Assembly (NCBI RefSeq): GCF_005233845.1 | Contig: NZ_SZQL01000001.1 | Location: 295,205 to 359,204 of the forward strand | Direction of reading: 5' to 3' | Source: Ilyomonas limi | GTDB taxonomy: Bacteria > Bacteroidota > Bacteroidia > Chitinophagales > Chitinophagaceae | DNA length: 64,000 nt | In this document: positions 42,431 through 51,551 of the stretch, piece by piece | Numbering within the stretch: position 1 is the stretch's first letter | Layout of the letters: the number at the start of each line of letters is the position of its first letter | Program-made: the position numbers and the translations under genes | The notes under the pieces: model-generated | Seen by the model: only the letters and a program-made list of their open reading frames with translations | Database searches by the model: none | What the model was told of the DNA's origin: nothing

Positions 42431-42982
42431 ATGCCTGCTTTTTCCAATCTGCATATTGCTGTTGCTACAATGGACGATATTCCTGCTATTACATTGTTAC
42501 TCAATCATGCTTATCGTGGTGAGACATCAAAACAAGGCTGGACTACCGAAGCGCACCTGATAGCCGGTGATACGCGCACTGATGAAGCCAATACAAAACA
42601 GGTAATGGAACAGGCTGGGAGTGTTTTTTTGAAATACACCAACGAACAGCAACAGCTTATTGGTTGTGTAAACCTGCAACAGCACCAAAATAAATTGTAT
42701 TTGGGCATGTTTAGCGTAGCACCAGAGCTACAGGGCGGCGGTATTGGAAAACAATTGTTGCAGGCAGCCGAAGAACACGCACAGCATTTACATTGCATTG
42801 CTATTTACTTGTCTGTTATTTCCGTTCGTACCGAACTCATTCAATGGTATCAGCGGCATGGCTATCAGGATACCGGCGAAAGAAAATTCTTTAAAGAAGA
42901 CGACCTCACCGGCAAACATCTGCAACCGCTGGAATTTATGATAATGGAGAAAGTGCTGGCAAAAAAAGCTATTAGCCAATAG
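42431..42982 (+). CDS. GNAT family N-acetyltransferase
   Basis: Acetyl-CoA-dependent N-acetyltransferase of 183 aa. The acetyl-CoA-binding motif A is visible as LGMFSVAPELQGGGIGKQLL (the QGGGIG pyrophosphate loop), preceded by IGCVNLQQHQNKLYLGM strands and followed by YLSVISVRTELIQWYQRHGY. The C-terminal RKFFKEDDLTGKHLQPLEFM is typical of the 'ribosomal/polyamine' type GNATs in Bacteroidota. Substrate unknown. It converges with the SGNH hydrolase gene, 3 bp apart. Confidence 0.93.
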   Translation: MPAFSNLHIAVATMDDIPAITLLLNHAYRGETSKQGWTTEAHLIAGDTRTDEANTKQVMEQAGSVFLKYTNEQQQLIGCVNLQQHQNKLYLGMFSVAPELQGGGIGKQLLQAAEEHAQHLHCIAIYLSVISVRTELIQWYQRHGYQDTGERKFFKEDDLTGKHLQPLEFMIMEKVLAKKAISQ

Positions 42983-42985
42983 CAA

Positions 42986-43807
42986 TTAATACCTCTTCAT
43001 CACCGCTACCAGCATATCTGCAATAATCTGATAACCTTTATCGGATGGATGCAGCCCGTCATACGTCATATCAATCGCATCTACAGGATAGGGATATTCG
43101 TCCGTTTCGGGGTTGAAGGGTACACCAATATAAGCGGGATAAGCGTAGTTTGTATAATTGCCCGTTTGCGGATCTTTCAGTCGCTTGTACTTTACTAAGT
43201 TGGGCAATGTCATGCCGCTTTTATTGTACAAGTCTATTACTGCTGCATGCTCATACTTACCTATCGCATCTACGGCTGCGGCAAACTGTGCAAGGCTTTG
43301 TCCGTTTTTTTCTTTATAACAACCATAGGCATTGTTTTTATAATTGGCGATATATATAAAATCGGTTCGCTGCATGGGCGTTATCAGTATCAGCTTTGCA
43401 TCTTTATTAAGTGCATGCAGCTTGTTGATAATAATACGAAAGGAGCCATACACGGTGCCATTGCCAGTGTTGTTTTTGTAATCGTCAAATGTGCCCAGTG
43501 GCCTGCCTGCCCACCAGTCGTTGGTGCCAAGAAAAACGGAATAAATATTGGCTTTGGTGATTCCTAAAGTATGAATGCTGTCTGCAATACCACCGGCTGT
43601 CCAGCCATTATGGCCCTGGTTGATGTAATGCAAGCGTGGCAATTGCTCGGTTACACGTGTCATGTATCCTTTAGTTACACGGTTGCCTGTTTCGGCAAGA
43701 TGATCGTTTAAATAGGTGATGGAATCGCCGATGGCAACCCAAGTTTTTTCTTTTGGGGCAAAAGAAAAAAACAGGCTTACAGCAATAAGGATTAGCAGTT
43801 TATTCAT
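42986..43807 (-). CDS. Secreted SGNH/GDSL hydrolase
   Basis: About 273 aa from the ATG at 43807, which gives the signal peptide MNKLLILIAVSLFFSFA. SGNH blocks are clear: the block I serine in AIGDSITYLND, the block II glycine in NQGHNGWTAGG, the block III asparagine in FLGTNDWWAG, and the block V Asp-His pair in DGLHPSDKGY. It acts as an esterase or acetylhydrolase, likely on acetylated polysaccharides, outside the cytoplasm. The neighbouring GH and deacetylase genes suit that use. Confidence 0.93.
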   Translation of the reverse strand: MNKLLILIAVSLFFSFAPKEKTWVAIGDSITYLNDHLAETGNRVTKGYMTRVTEQLPRLHYINQGHNGWTAGGIADSIHTLGITKANIYSVFLGTNDWWAGRPLGTFDDYKNNTGNGTVYGSFRIIINKLHALNKDAKLILITPMQRTDFIYIANYKNNAYGCYKEKNGQSLAQFAAAVDAIGKYEHAAVIDLYNKSGMTLPNLVKYKRLKDPQTGNYTNYAYPAYIGVPFNPETDEYPYPVDAIDMTYDGLHPSDKGYQIIADMLVAVMKRY

Positions 43808-43935
43808 ACCTGGGTGAAATAAGTAATGACCGTATTTAATAGCCGCATAAAGATAAAGCGCTCCATTGTAAAGCATGATTAATTATGTATGAGCATGGAA
43901 TTTGTAAGTTATATTCATAATTAATACTTTATTCA

Positions 43936-44667
43936 ATGCTGCCAATGAATGCCTCTGTAAAATATGTTGGTATAGTTGGTGGAATTTTGCTGCTGTCTAT
44001 ACAACCGGGTTGTGTAGCACCTCCCAGCCAGTCTGCCGTTTCCGGTATCACCGGACTGCTGGTGCTGGGGTTGATACTGGGTGCTGTAATTATGTTTTTT
44101 ATCATGTTTTACATCAACAAATTTACCCGCCGCAACCGTAAAGCAGAAGTAGGAAAAGAAAGCTCGCATACAGTAGTAGAAAGTATGCGCCGGGTGTTTA
44201 AAATTGTGTTTGCCGAAGGTCATTTCAATGAGATATATACGTTTGAAGACACAAAAAAATTATTTGGTTTTATCCCATCCACCCGGCGCGCACTCGTTAT
44301 TATAGAAGCCAAGGTGCTGGTAGGATATGATTTTCAAAAATGTGCGTGGGAAATTGATGAACAAAACCAAAAAGTAAAGCTTCTTTCTTTTCCCGAACCC
44401 GAGATACTGAGTATAGAACCAGATTATAAATACTACAATTTTGATGAAAATATTTTCAATCTGCTCAACCGCGAAGACCTTGGCCGCATACAAACGAATG
44501 GTAAAAAACAGGTAGAGGTGGCCGCCATGAAAAGCCATTTGCCAAGGATAGCAGCCGATCAAATGCGTACACTACTGCTGGAGGTGGTACAATCTAAAAA
44601 CTGGCAGTTGGAAAATATTTATAAAATTACCGAAAGCGAAGCCAAAGTGATTACTGCCAATAAGTAA
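43936..44667 (+). CDS. DUF4230 family membrane protein (third copy)
   Basis: A 243-residue protein with a hydrophobic N-terminus containing a cysteine (GILLLSIQPGC) and a membrane helix (GLLVLGLILGAVIMFFIMFY). The DUF4230 domain follows: RVFKIVFAEGHFNEIYTFED, RRALVIIEAKVLVGYDFQKC, LLSFPEPEILSIEPDYKYYN, and the C-terminal helix AADQMRTLLLEVVQSKNW. Unlike the tandem pair at 30.0-31.3 kb, it stands alone. It is divergently placed relative to the SGNH gene, 128 bp apart. Confidence 0.9.
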   Translation: MLPMNASVKYVGIVGGILLLSIQPGCVAPPSQSAVSGITGLLVLGLILGAVIMFFIMFYINKFTRRNRKAEVGKESSHTVVESMRRVFKIVFAEGHFNEIYTFEDTKKLFGFIPSTRRALVIIEAKVLVGYDFQKCAWEIDEQNQKVKLLSFPEPEILSIEPDYKYYNFDENIFNLLNREDLGRIQTNGKKQVEVAAMKSHLPRIAADQMRTLLLEVVQSKNWQLENIYKITESEAKVITANK

Positions 44668-44672
44668 ATGAT

Positions 44673-44842
44673 CGTCATTGCGAGTAGAGGGAAGCAATCT
44701 GTGGATGGTGGTATAATCAAGGTAACTATCTGAGTGTACCACCTATCAGGTTAATGAATCTGACGGGTGAATGTTTTCCAAAAGAGAGCCATCTGTATTG
44801 ATGTACAGCTACTCACAGATTGCTTCGCTGCGCTCACAATGA
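44673..44842. repeat. MITE-like repeat, copy 4 of 5
   Basis: The left end (CGTCATTGCGAGTAGAGGGA) continues into GCAATCTGTGG and GGTATAATCAAGG. The right end is CACAGATTGCTTCGCTGCGC. It fills the gap between the DUF4230 gene and the deacetylase gene and ends 8 bp before the deacetylase stop. Confidence 0.8.
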
Positions 44843-44849
44843 AGGCATC

Positions 44850-45857
44850 TTACTTCACCTGCCGCCGCCGCTCCATCAGCTCACGCCAGGTAGTGAGAAT
44901 AATATGCTGGTCGTTTAATGCTTTTTTAAAAACAGGATCAACCATTGCCAGCATATCGGCTTTACGTAGTGGGCCAGAATCGGAAATGTACTGAAATACT
45001 TCGGAAGGAGCCGTGCAGTGCATAATAACCATCGTAACACCGGGCTGCAGCATTTTAAAAGATTCGATATATTTCCCCGTTCTCCACGCCTGCAGCTTGC
45101 TGTCATCATTCTTTATAGCATCCGGCACTTTCCAGTCGTAGCTATAATTGTGCAGGTCGTCCAGCACCGGCAAGCCCGCATCCCACAATATTTTTCCCAA
45201 CTGCCGTAGCCCTTGCACTAAGGTATCCGGTGCGTGCATTTCATCCTGTATCAGTTTATCATTACCGCCGGGCAGCATTACGGGTATGCGGTTTTCCACT
45301 CCCAGCCGTATGTATTGCTGTAAGAAGGCTGGCGAGCCAAATAAAGTACCCATGTGACTGTCTAAATGAGTAGGACTAAAACCTATGGTAAGGGCACGGT
45401 CAAGCTGCGCTTTTATTTCGGTGTACACTTCCCCGGGGCTGGCATGTTGCACTACATCCCGCACCGATGGCCAGAGGTCGCCTTCTGTATCGGTAAGACC
45501 CGGCACTGCAGGTTTGCCTGCAAGCGGTCCCCAGCGATACGCTTTCCACTCCGAAGTGAGTGTAAGGTGCAAGCCGGCATCGGTTTGCGGGTGTTCTTTT
45601 AAGTAATGCACAAAGGCAGGCACCCACGGGCAAGGCATCATCACAGAGGTAGAATTGGCGGCACCTTTGGTAAGGGCAGTCATCACACCTTCGTTGGAGT
45701 CCCAGCTCATGCCAGCATCATCTATGTGCAGAATGATCACTTTTGAACCTTTTGGAAAGCCCAGGCGTTCAGCATAAGTGGTATCGGTGGTTTGGGCAAC
45801 TACGGTAATTGTTATGATAAAACATAGAAAAAAGAGAATGGCTTTTTGCGAATACAT
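44850..45857 (-). CDS. ChbG/YdjC-family carbohydrate deacetylase
   Basis: Secreted polysaccharide-deacetylase-like protein of 335 aa. After a signal peptide (AILFFLCFIITITVVAQ) comes the YdjC fold: an aspartate-pair metal motif in IILHIDDAGMSWDSNEG, GLHLTLTSEW with a metal histidine, THLDSHMGTLFG with further metal ligands, and VIMHCTAPSEVF. ChbG in E. coli removes one acetyl group from chitooligosaccharides. Here the substrate may be another acetylated sugar, since no chitinase or permease is nearby. Confidence 0.93.
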   Translation of the reverse strand: MYSQKAILFFLCFIITITVVAQTTDTTYAERLGFPKGSKVIILHIDDAGMSWDSNEGVMTALTKGAANSTSVMMPCPWVPAFVHYLKEHPQTDAGLHLTLTSEWKAYRWGPLAGKPAVPGLTDTEGDLWPSVRDVVQHASPGEVYTEIKAQLDRALTIGFSPTHLDSHMGTLFGSPAFLQQYIRLGVENRIPVMLPGGNDKLIQDEMHAPDTLVQGLRQLGKILWDAGLPVLDDLHNYSYDWKVPDAIKNDDSKLQAWRTGKYIESFKMLQPGVTMVIMHCTAPSEVFQYISDSGPLRKADMLAMVDPVFKKALNDQHIILTTWRELMERRRQVK

Positions 45858-46140
45858 GGCAGTAGTTTTTTAAGAGTGAATGTAGGGAGAAATTTGTTGG
45901 TGGGAATTTTCTATTCTGTTGCCAAGCTGAATCAAGCCCCCGCGTATACCGGCTATACACAAGCGTCTGTTTTACAATAAACAGCTATTCTGTTGCCTTA
46001 TCATCAGCTTGCTAACGCGCTGCATCTACAAAAAACCACCACCCACCATCAATCAAGTCAGAATTCTATAACTTCATACCCGCTTACAACACAATAAATA
46101 GCCCAATAAAAAAATCTATATAGAAAAAACGGCGGCAACT

Positions 46141-49100
46141 ATGTTTGAGAAACTCGAGTTTACATTTCTTCCGGCGTATGCAGCATATTTGCTGGATAAC
46201 AAATTTGAGCTACTGGTGGATGAGCAAATACGATTGTCTTATGAGTTGCAACTGCCACTGCTGGAATATTTTAAACACCTGGGCAGGGAGGAGCTAAAGG
46301 AGCTGAGCAAACCTGCCATGAGGAATTATTTAATGCACATTATTGAAAACAGGCTCGACAAATTTATTCAAACCTCTATTAATAACTGGAAGCAAAACCA
46401 GTTGCCTTCACTTACCAAAAACCAGATAGTAACAAAAGACATCAGCCTGACTATTCTCATACGCAAAAAAGTTTTTCTTAAATATATTACCGATTATACA
46501 AAAGATGCGGCAACCATTGTTGCCATTGTAGAAGAATTTGACGCATACACTTCTAAAACAGAATTGCTGATGTTTGCCTGTTATACAGATATTCAGCAGG
46601 AAGAAATTAACCGGCAACTGCACCTTGCCAGGCAAAATGAGAGTTATTATAAGCGGGCAGAAAAACTGGCACATATAGGCAACTGGCGGTGGGATGCTGC
46701 ATCTGATAAGCTGGAATGGACAGATGAACTGTACAGAATATATGAATTTGACTTAAGTGAAGAAATAACGTACGAAAAAGTGGCCGCATATAACCACCCG
46801 GAAGATAATGGGATGGTGCAGGAGCATATAATGCAATCATTGAGCAGCGGTGCGCCTTTTAATTTTCATTACCGTATTATAACGGATGATAACAGAGAAA
46901 AGGTACTCCATGCAGTGGGTGAAGTATTAAAAGAGAATGATAGAAAACCCATATTACTGGGCACATTGCAGGATGTAACAACTCAAAAATCGGTAGAGAA
47001 ATTACTGATAGAAAACCAAAGCTTTATTCATAAAATAACAAAACTTACCCCTTCTATCATTGCAGCATACAACGTTAATACCGGTAAATATATTTTTATA
47101 AACGAAGCTATAGAAACGCTGCTCGGCTACGACCCGCAGCAGATAATGGACGAAGGGGTTACCTTCTTTATGCGGCTGGTACATCCTGATGATCTGCTGG
47201 TGATGGCCGAAAAGAATGCACTGGCTTTGCAGGCTGCCAATGCCGTGGCAGAACAACCGGACAAAGAGATGATTACAGAGTTTCATTACCGGATGAAACA
47301 CCAAGACGGGGAGTACCGCTGGTTTCATACGTTTGGAACTGTATTTGACCGCAACAGTGATAATAAAGTAGAGCATATCCTGAATATAAGCCTCGATGTA
47401 ACAGAAGAATATAAGCTTCGCCTTGCGCTGGAAGAAGAGTATGCTTTTGCCGATATGCTGATAGAACACAGCCCCGATATACTGGTAGTGCTTGATAAAG
47501 AATTGCGCATTGTAACATGGAATAGAAAAGCAGAAGAACACAACAATCTTAGCAAAGAGGAAGCAATTGGTAAAGGTTTTTTTGAGCTATTTCCACAATA
47601 CAACTACGAAGGCTGGAAAAACAATTTACAGCGTGCTTTAGGAGGAGAGTTAGTGTATTATCCTAAACTAAAGTTTACAGTAGATAGCGGCTATGGAGAA
47701 ATATTTTTGATACCCTTGCGTAATACGGAACAGGAGATCTCAGGCATTTTATGTATTACAAGAATTATAACAGAACTGGTAACCACTACTGAACGGCTTC
47801 AGGAAAGTTATAAAGAGCTGCAACGAAACGAAGAGCGCCACTACCGCATGATTAACGAAGTGCAGGATTATTCCATTATCTTATTGGATGAAGAAGGTAA
47901 TATAGAAAGCTGGAGTGCCGGTGCAGAGAAAATAAAAGGTTATACGGCCAATGAAGTAATGGGTAAAAATTTCGGCATGTTTTATACGCAGGCAGACAGG
48001 GATGCACAGCTTCCGCAGCAACTAATCCGGCAAGCGATAAACGAAGGAAGAGCTACGCACGAGGGCTGGCAAATGCGAAAAGATGGGTCGGTATTTTGGG
48101 CTAACGTAGTGGTCACTGCCCTGCACGATGAAAGTGGGGAAATAGTAGGTTTTTCAAAGGTGGCTAAAGACCTTACCGAGCGAAAAATAGCAGAAGATAA
48201 CCTTCGCAGTTATGCAGAGCAACTGGAGCTTAAAAATAACGAGTTACAGTTGTCTAACAAAAAATTGCAGGATGCCCGCGAGCAACTGGCAAAGAACCGC
48301 ACACGCTATCTGATAGAAGCTATGCCACATATAGTGGCTACTACAGCGAGTGATGGTACACTGGATTATGCCAATCAGCACCTTATGGACTATTTGGGCT
48401 TAACCTTTGAGGAAGTGCAACATGAAAAATGGATAGATGCTGTTCATCCGGCTGATAAAAAGAAACTGCTTACCATCTGGATGAAATGCCTGGAAACAAA
48501 GCAAGACCTGCAGATGGAATTCCGCTTCAGAAGGTCGGACGGAGAATATCTGTGGCATCTTGCCATTGCAAAGCCCATTGTGAGAGCGCAGGAAGAGCTA
48601 TTTGATATGTGGATTATTACCCTCACTAATATTCATGACCAGAAGCTGATGGATGAAAAGAAAGATGAATTTATTGGTATTGCAAGCCATGAATTAAAAA
48701 CACCACTCACCAGTGCAAAAGCATATGCACAAATGCTGCAGATGCTCCTGAAGAAAGAACGCAATGCAGAAGCCCTGATGTACGTAAAAAAAACAAACCT
48801 GTTTATTGACAGGCTTAATAACCTGATTTCTGAACTGCTGGATATAACAAAAATTCAACATGGCAAATTGCAAATGTCCTTTGCGCCTTTCAACTTCAAT
48901 GAGATGATGGCAGACACTATTGAGTTAATACAGCATACAAAACCCAAACAGCGTATTTATTCAAAAGGAACAGCAGCATACCTTATTAATGGAGATAAAG
49001 AGCGTTTGCAGCAGGTGCTCACCAACCTGCTTTCCAATGCCATTAAATACTCACCCGAAGCCGATCGTGTAGAAGTTGCCATTACCAATTGCGAAGACCA

Positions 49101-49329
49101 CCTGCAAGTGGCGGTAAGAGATTATGGCATTGGTATTCCTAAGTCGGACCAGCAAAAGATTTTCGAACGCTTTTACCGGGTAGAAGACAAAGCAACTAAG
49201 TTCCAGGGGTTAGGAATCGGGCTGTTTATTTCGGCAGAAATTATCAGGCGCCATAACGCGGATATTTGGGTAGAAAGTTGGCCCGGCAAAGGCTCTGTTT
49301 TTTACTTCACATTGCCGTATGTGGGGTAA
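46141..49329 (+). CDS. Soluble multi-PAS sensor histidine kinase
   Basis: A 1062-aa kinase with no membrane segment. Residues 1-165 form an all-helical domain of unclear type (possibly RsbRD_N-like). Five PAS/PAC units follow: about 175-290 (IGNWRWDAASDKLEW), 295-420 (KYIFINEAIETLLGYDPQQI), 425-560 (IVTWNRKAEEHNNLSKEEAI), 565-690 (IESWSAGAEKIKGYTANEVM) and 715-835 (DGTLDYANQHLMDYLGLTFE). HisKA has the phosphorylated histidine at about 850 in ASHELKTPL. HATPase_c has N-box NLLSNAIKYSP, G1 DYGIGIP, F-box KIFERFYR and G2 GLGIGLFIS. There is no receiver domain and no response-regulator gene next to it. Confidence 0.96.
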   Translation: MFEKLEFTFLPAYAAYLLDNKFELLVDEQIRLSYELQLPLLEYFKHLGREELKELSKPAMRNYLMHIIENRLDKFIQTSINNWKQNQLPSLTKNQIVTKDISLTILIRKKVFLKYITDYTKDAATIVAIVEEFDAYTSKTELLMFACYTDIQQEEINRQLHLARQNESYYKRAEKLAHIGNWRWDAASDKLEWTDELYRIYEFDLSEEITYEKVAAYNHPEDNGMVQEHIMQSLSSGAPFNFHYRIITDDNREKVLHAVGEVLKENDRKPILLGTLQDVTTQKSVEKLLIENQSFIHKITKLTPSIIAAYNVNTGKYIFINEAIETLLGYDPQQIMDEGVTFFMRLVHPDDLLVMAEKNALALQAANAVAEQPDKEMITEFHYRMKHQDGEYRWFHTFGTVFDRNSDNKVEHILNISLDVTEEYKLRLALEEEYAFADMLIEHSPDILVVLDKELRIVTWNRKAEEHNNLSKEEAIGKGFFELFPQYNYEGWKNNLQRALGGELVYYPKLKFTVDSGYGEIFLIPLRNTEQEISGILCITRIITELVTTTERLQESYKELQRNEERHYRMINEVQDYSIILLDEEGNIESWSAGAEKIKGYTANEVMGKNFGMFYTQADRDAQLPQQLIRQAINEGRATHEGWQMRKDGSVFWANVVVTALHDESGEIVGFSKVAKDLTERKIAEDNLRSYAEQLELKNNELQLSNKKLQDAREQLAKNRTRYLIEAMPHIVATTASDGTLDYANQHLMDYLGLTFEEVQHEKWIDAVHPADKKKLLTIWMKCLETKQDLQMEFRFRRSDGEYLWHLAIAKPIVRAQEELFDMWIITLTNIHDQKLMDEKKDEFIGIASHELKTPLTSAKAYAQMLQMLLKKERNAEALMYVKKTNLFIDRLNNLISELLDITKIQHGKLQMSFAPFNFNEMMADTIELIQHTKPKQRIYSKGTAAYLINGDKERLQQVLTNLLSNAIKYSPEADRVEVAITNCEDHLQVAVRDYGIGIPKSDQQKIFERFYRVEDKATKFQGLGIGLFISAEIIRRHNADIWVESWPGKGSVFYFTLPYVG

Positions 49330-49476
49330 AAAGTATAATAAATACCTGAATTTTACAGGCTTTAATAAGGTCTGCAAAACAAGAATAGAACATTCTCCAT
49401 TTACTAAATAACTATCCCTAATTTCACCTCTTCTTTATCGCGTAAAAAAATGATACGGGCGTAATAAAATTATCAC

Positions 49477-50316
49477 ATGAAAAATTACCTTACACTGCTG
49501 CTTTTATGTCTTACACAAACAAAACTACCCGCTCAGCAAGATTCGCTCCATTGGATACAACTCTTTAATGGCAAAGACATGACCGGCTGGGATATTAAGA
49601 TCACTGGCTATGATTTAAATGATAATTACAACAACACCGTACGGGTAGAAGATGGCATTATGAAGATTGATTACGATAAGTACACCAACTTTACCAACCA
49701 GTTTGGACATATCTACTACAAAACACCTTATAGCTACTACAAGCTGGTAGTAGAGTACCGTTTTGTGGGTAAGCAAATACAAGGTGGACCTTCGTGGGAT
49801 GTGCGCAACAGCGGCGTTATGGTACATTCGCAATCAGCTGCCAGCGTGCGCAAAGATCAGGAGTTCCCCGTATCGCTGGAGTGTCAGTTGCTGGGCGGCT
49901 TAGGCGATGGCGAGCGCACCACGGCCAACCTGTGCACACCCGGTACGTATGTGGAAATGAATGATAAAGTAAATATGCAGCATTGCATTAATTCCACTTC
50001 TAAAACATATAACGGAGATCAATGGGTAACAGTGGAAATGATTGTGCTGGGTGATTCGCTCATTCAACATCTCATAGATGATAAAGTAGTATTGGAGTAC
50101 CGGCATCCAAAGATTGGCGAAACCGGCGACGATATCAAGCGGTACCTGGATGAGGATTTTGTAAAGAAAATGGGTACACCTTTGAAAGAAGGATACATTG
50201 CCCTGCAGGCAGAAAGCGCACCCGTGCAGTTTAGAAAAGTAGCTTTGTTGAATCTGGAACAGTATAAAGATGACCCCGTTGCACTGAGCAAAGCACTGGC
50301 TACACCGTACAAGTAA
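49477..50316 (+). CDS. DUF1080 (3-keto-disaccharide hydrolase-type) secreted protein
   Basis: A 279-residue protein with a signal peptide (LTLLLLCLTQTKLPAQ) and the DUF1080 concanavalin-like fold. The opening WIQLFNGKDMTGWDIKITG is the family's hallmark, followed by YYKLVVEYRFVGKQIQGGPS, NSGVMVHSQS and LKEGYIALQAESAPVQFRKV near the end. Some DUF1080 proteins hydrolyse 3-keto-glycosides, with partner oxidoreductases. None of those partners is adjacent here, so the assignment to that reaction is tentative. Confidence 0.92.
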   Translation: MKNYLTLLLLCLTQTKLPAQQDSLHWIQLFNGKDMTGWDIKITGYDLNDNYNNTVRVEDGIMKIDYDKYTNFTNQFGHIYYKTPYSYYKLVVEYRFVGKQIQGGPSWDVRNSGVMVHSQSAASVRKDQEFPVSLECQLLGGLGDGERTTANLCTPGTYVEMNDKVNMQHCINSTSKTYNGDQWVTVEMIVLGDSLIQHLIDDKVVLEYRHPKIGETGDDIKRYLDEDFVKKMGTPLKEGYIALQAESAPVQFRKVALLNLEQYKDDPVALSKALATPYK

Positions 50317-50399
50317 AATCAATCTTTTGAGCATCTGCTTGCACTAGTTTAAAACCTGGTAATAACAATAATAATTTTGAACAATTAGAATCGAAGAAC

Positions 50400-50984
50400 G
50401 TGGCCGATGTATTAATTCAACATATCAGAAAATTTGTAGCCATTGACGAACAGGATGCACCAACAATCTTGTCTTTTTTTCAAAGCATAACGTTGCCCAA
50501 AAAAGAAAACCTGCTTAGGGAAGGTGAATTATGCAAGTCTAATTATTTTGTAGTAAAAGGTTGCCTGCGGCTGTTTTTTATAAATGAAAAAGGTATTGAG
50601 CAAACAACGCAGTTTGCTATTGAAAACTGGTGGCTTACTGATTATATGGCATTTCAAAACCAACAATCTTCGGGCTTTTTTGTTCAGGCTGTGGAAAAAA
50701 CAGAGGTGCTGGCACTGCATTTTCATGTGGAGGAACAGCTTTTAAAGCAGTTTCCGCAACTGGAAAGATATTTCAGGTTAATCTATCAAAAAGCTTATGC
50801 TGCTTCGCAAATGCGAATGAAGTATATATACGATTTTTCGCGCGAAGAATTATATCATCATTTTGCAGAACATTTCCCGGAGTTTATTCAACGCATACCA
50901 CAATATTTATTGGCGTCTTTTTTAGGGTTTACACCGGAATACCTCAGCGAAATCAGGAAGAAAAGCGTTCTTAAACTGGTTTAA
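50400..50984 (+). CDS. Crp/Fnr family transcriptional regulator
   Basis: A 194-residue regulator with a cNMP-binding jelly-roll ([50 protein letters not shown]). A C-terminal helix-turn-helix of the short Bacteroidota type ([20 protein letters not shown]) follows. Key cAMP ligands are not clearly conserved, so the effector is unknown. It begins with GTG at 50400; no better ATG exists. The AhpD-like gene follows 49 bp later with its own -7 element and is a possible target. Confidence 0.92.
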   Translation: MADVLIQHIRKFVAIDEQDAPTILSFFQSITLPKKENLLREGELCKSNYFVVKGCLRLFFINEKGIEQTTQFAIENWWLTDYMAFQNQQSSGFFVQAVEKTEVLALHFHVEEQLLKQFPQLERYFRLIYQKAYAASQMRMKYIYDFSREELYHHFAEHFPEFIQRIPQYLLASFLGFTPEYLSEIRKKSVLKLV

Positions 50985-51006
50985 GTTTTCACCGGAATGT
51001 GGTGTA

Positions 51007-51014
51007 TAGCTTTG
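51007..51014 (+). promoter_or_regulatory. -7 element of the AhpD-like gene
   Basis: TAGCTTTG matches TAnnTTTG, 19 bp before the ATG. The area just upstream, where -33 would be, lacks a clear TTG, as expected for a promoter that needs an activator. Confidence 0.45.
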
Positions 51015-51033
51015 TTCCATTAAATTTTTATCT

Positions 51034-51474
51034 ATGGAACAAAGAGTAAACATTCAGGTAACACAACCACAGGCATACAAAGCTATGTTTGCACTGGAAG
51101 CCTATTTACAAACTACGCAATTATCAAAAACACAAAAAGAACTTATTAAAATCCGTGCTTCCCAAATAAACGGTTGTGCATTTTGTATTGATATGCATAC
51201 TAAAGATGCCCGTAAGCTGGGCGAAACAGAACAACGCATTTACCTGCTGAATGCCTGGAGAGAAACAGACCTGTACACAGAGGAAGAAAAAGCAATTTTA
51301 GCCCTTACAGAAGAAGTAACGCTGATTAATGCAAATGGCGTATCAGACAAAACATACGCGCAGGCAGAAAGGCTATTTGGTAAAGAACAGGTAGCACAAA
51401 TCATCATGGCCATTGTAACCATTAATGCATGGAACAGGATTGCCATTTCCACAGAGTTGCAGCCGGTGAAATAA
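51034..51474 (+). CDS. Carboxymuconolactone decarboxylase / AhpD-like protein
   Basis: A 146-residue AhpD-superfamily protein with the redox motif CAFCIDMH (C48, C51, H55), preceded by KIRASQING. It continues with EKAILALTEEVTLINANGVS. AhpD-like proteins reduce peroxiredoxin partners or act as alkylhydroperoxidases. The CxxC...H site is complete, so the protein should be redox-active. It lies directly after a Crp-family regulator; such pairs are common in Bacteroidota and suggest stress-responsive control. Confidence 0.93.
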   Translation: MEQRVNIQVTQPQAYKAMFALEAYLQTTQLSKTQKELIKIRASQINGCAFCIDMHTKDARKLGETEQRIYLLNAWRETDLYTEEEKAILALTEEVTLINANGVSDKTYAQAERLFGKEQVAQIIMAIVTINAWNRIAISTELQPVK

Positions 51475-51487
51475 AAAGTAAACACTA

Positions 51488-51528
51488 TAAGTAAAAAGAC
51501 CACATTATATAATGCGGTCTTTTTACTT
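51488..51528. terminator. Bidirectional terminator between the AhpD-like and FG-GAP genes
   Basis: AAGTAAAAAGACCACATTAT and ATAATGCGGTCTTTTTACTT form a nearly perfect long stem (one wobble) with U-tracts on both sides, between two convergent genes. Confidence 0.92.
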
Positions 51529-51551
51529 TATCACGCTTTTAGTTGATTACT

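Noticed and set aside
44850..45857. ChbG homologue as evidence of a chitobiose operon
   Set aside because: No phosphotransferase or chitinase gene is next to it, so only the general deacetylase fold is supported.
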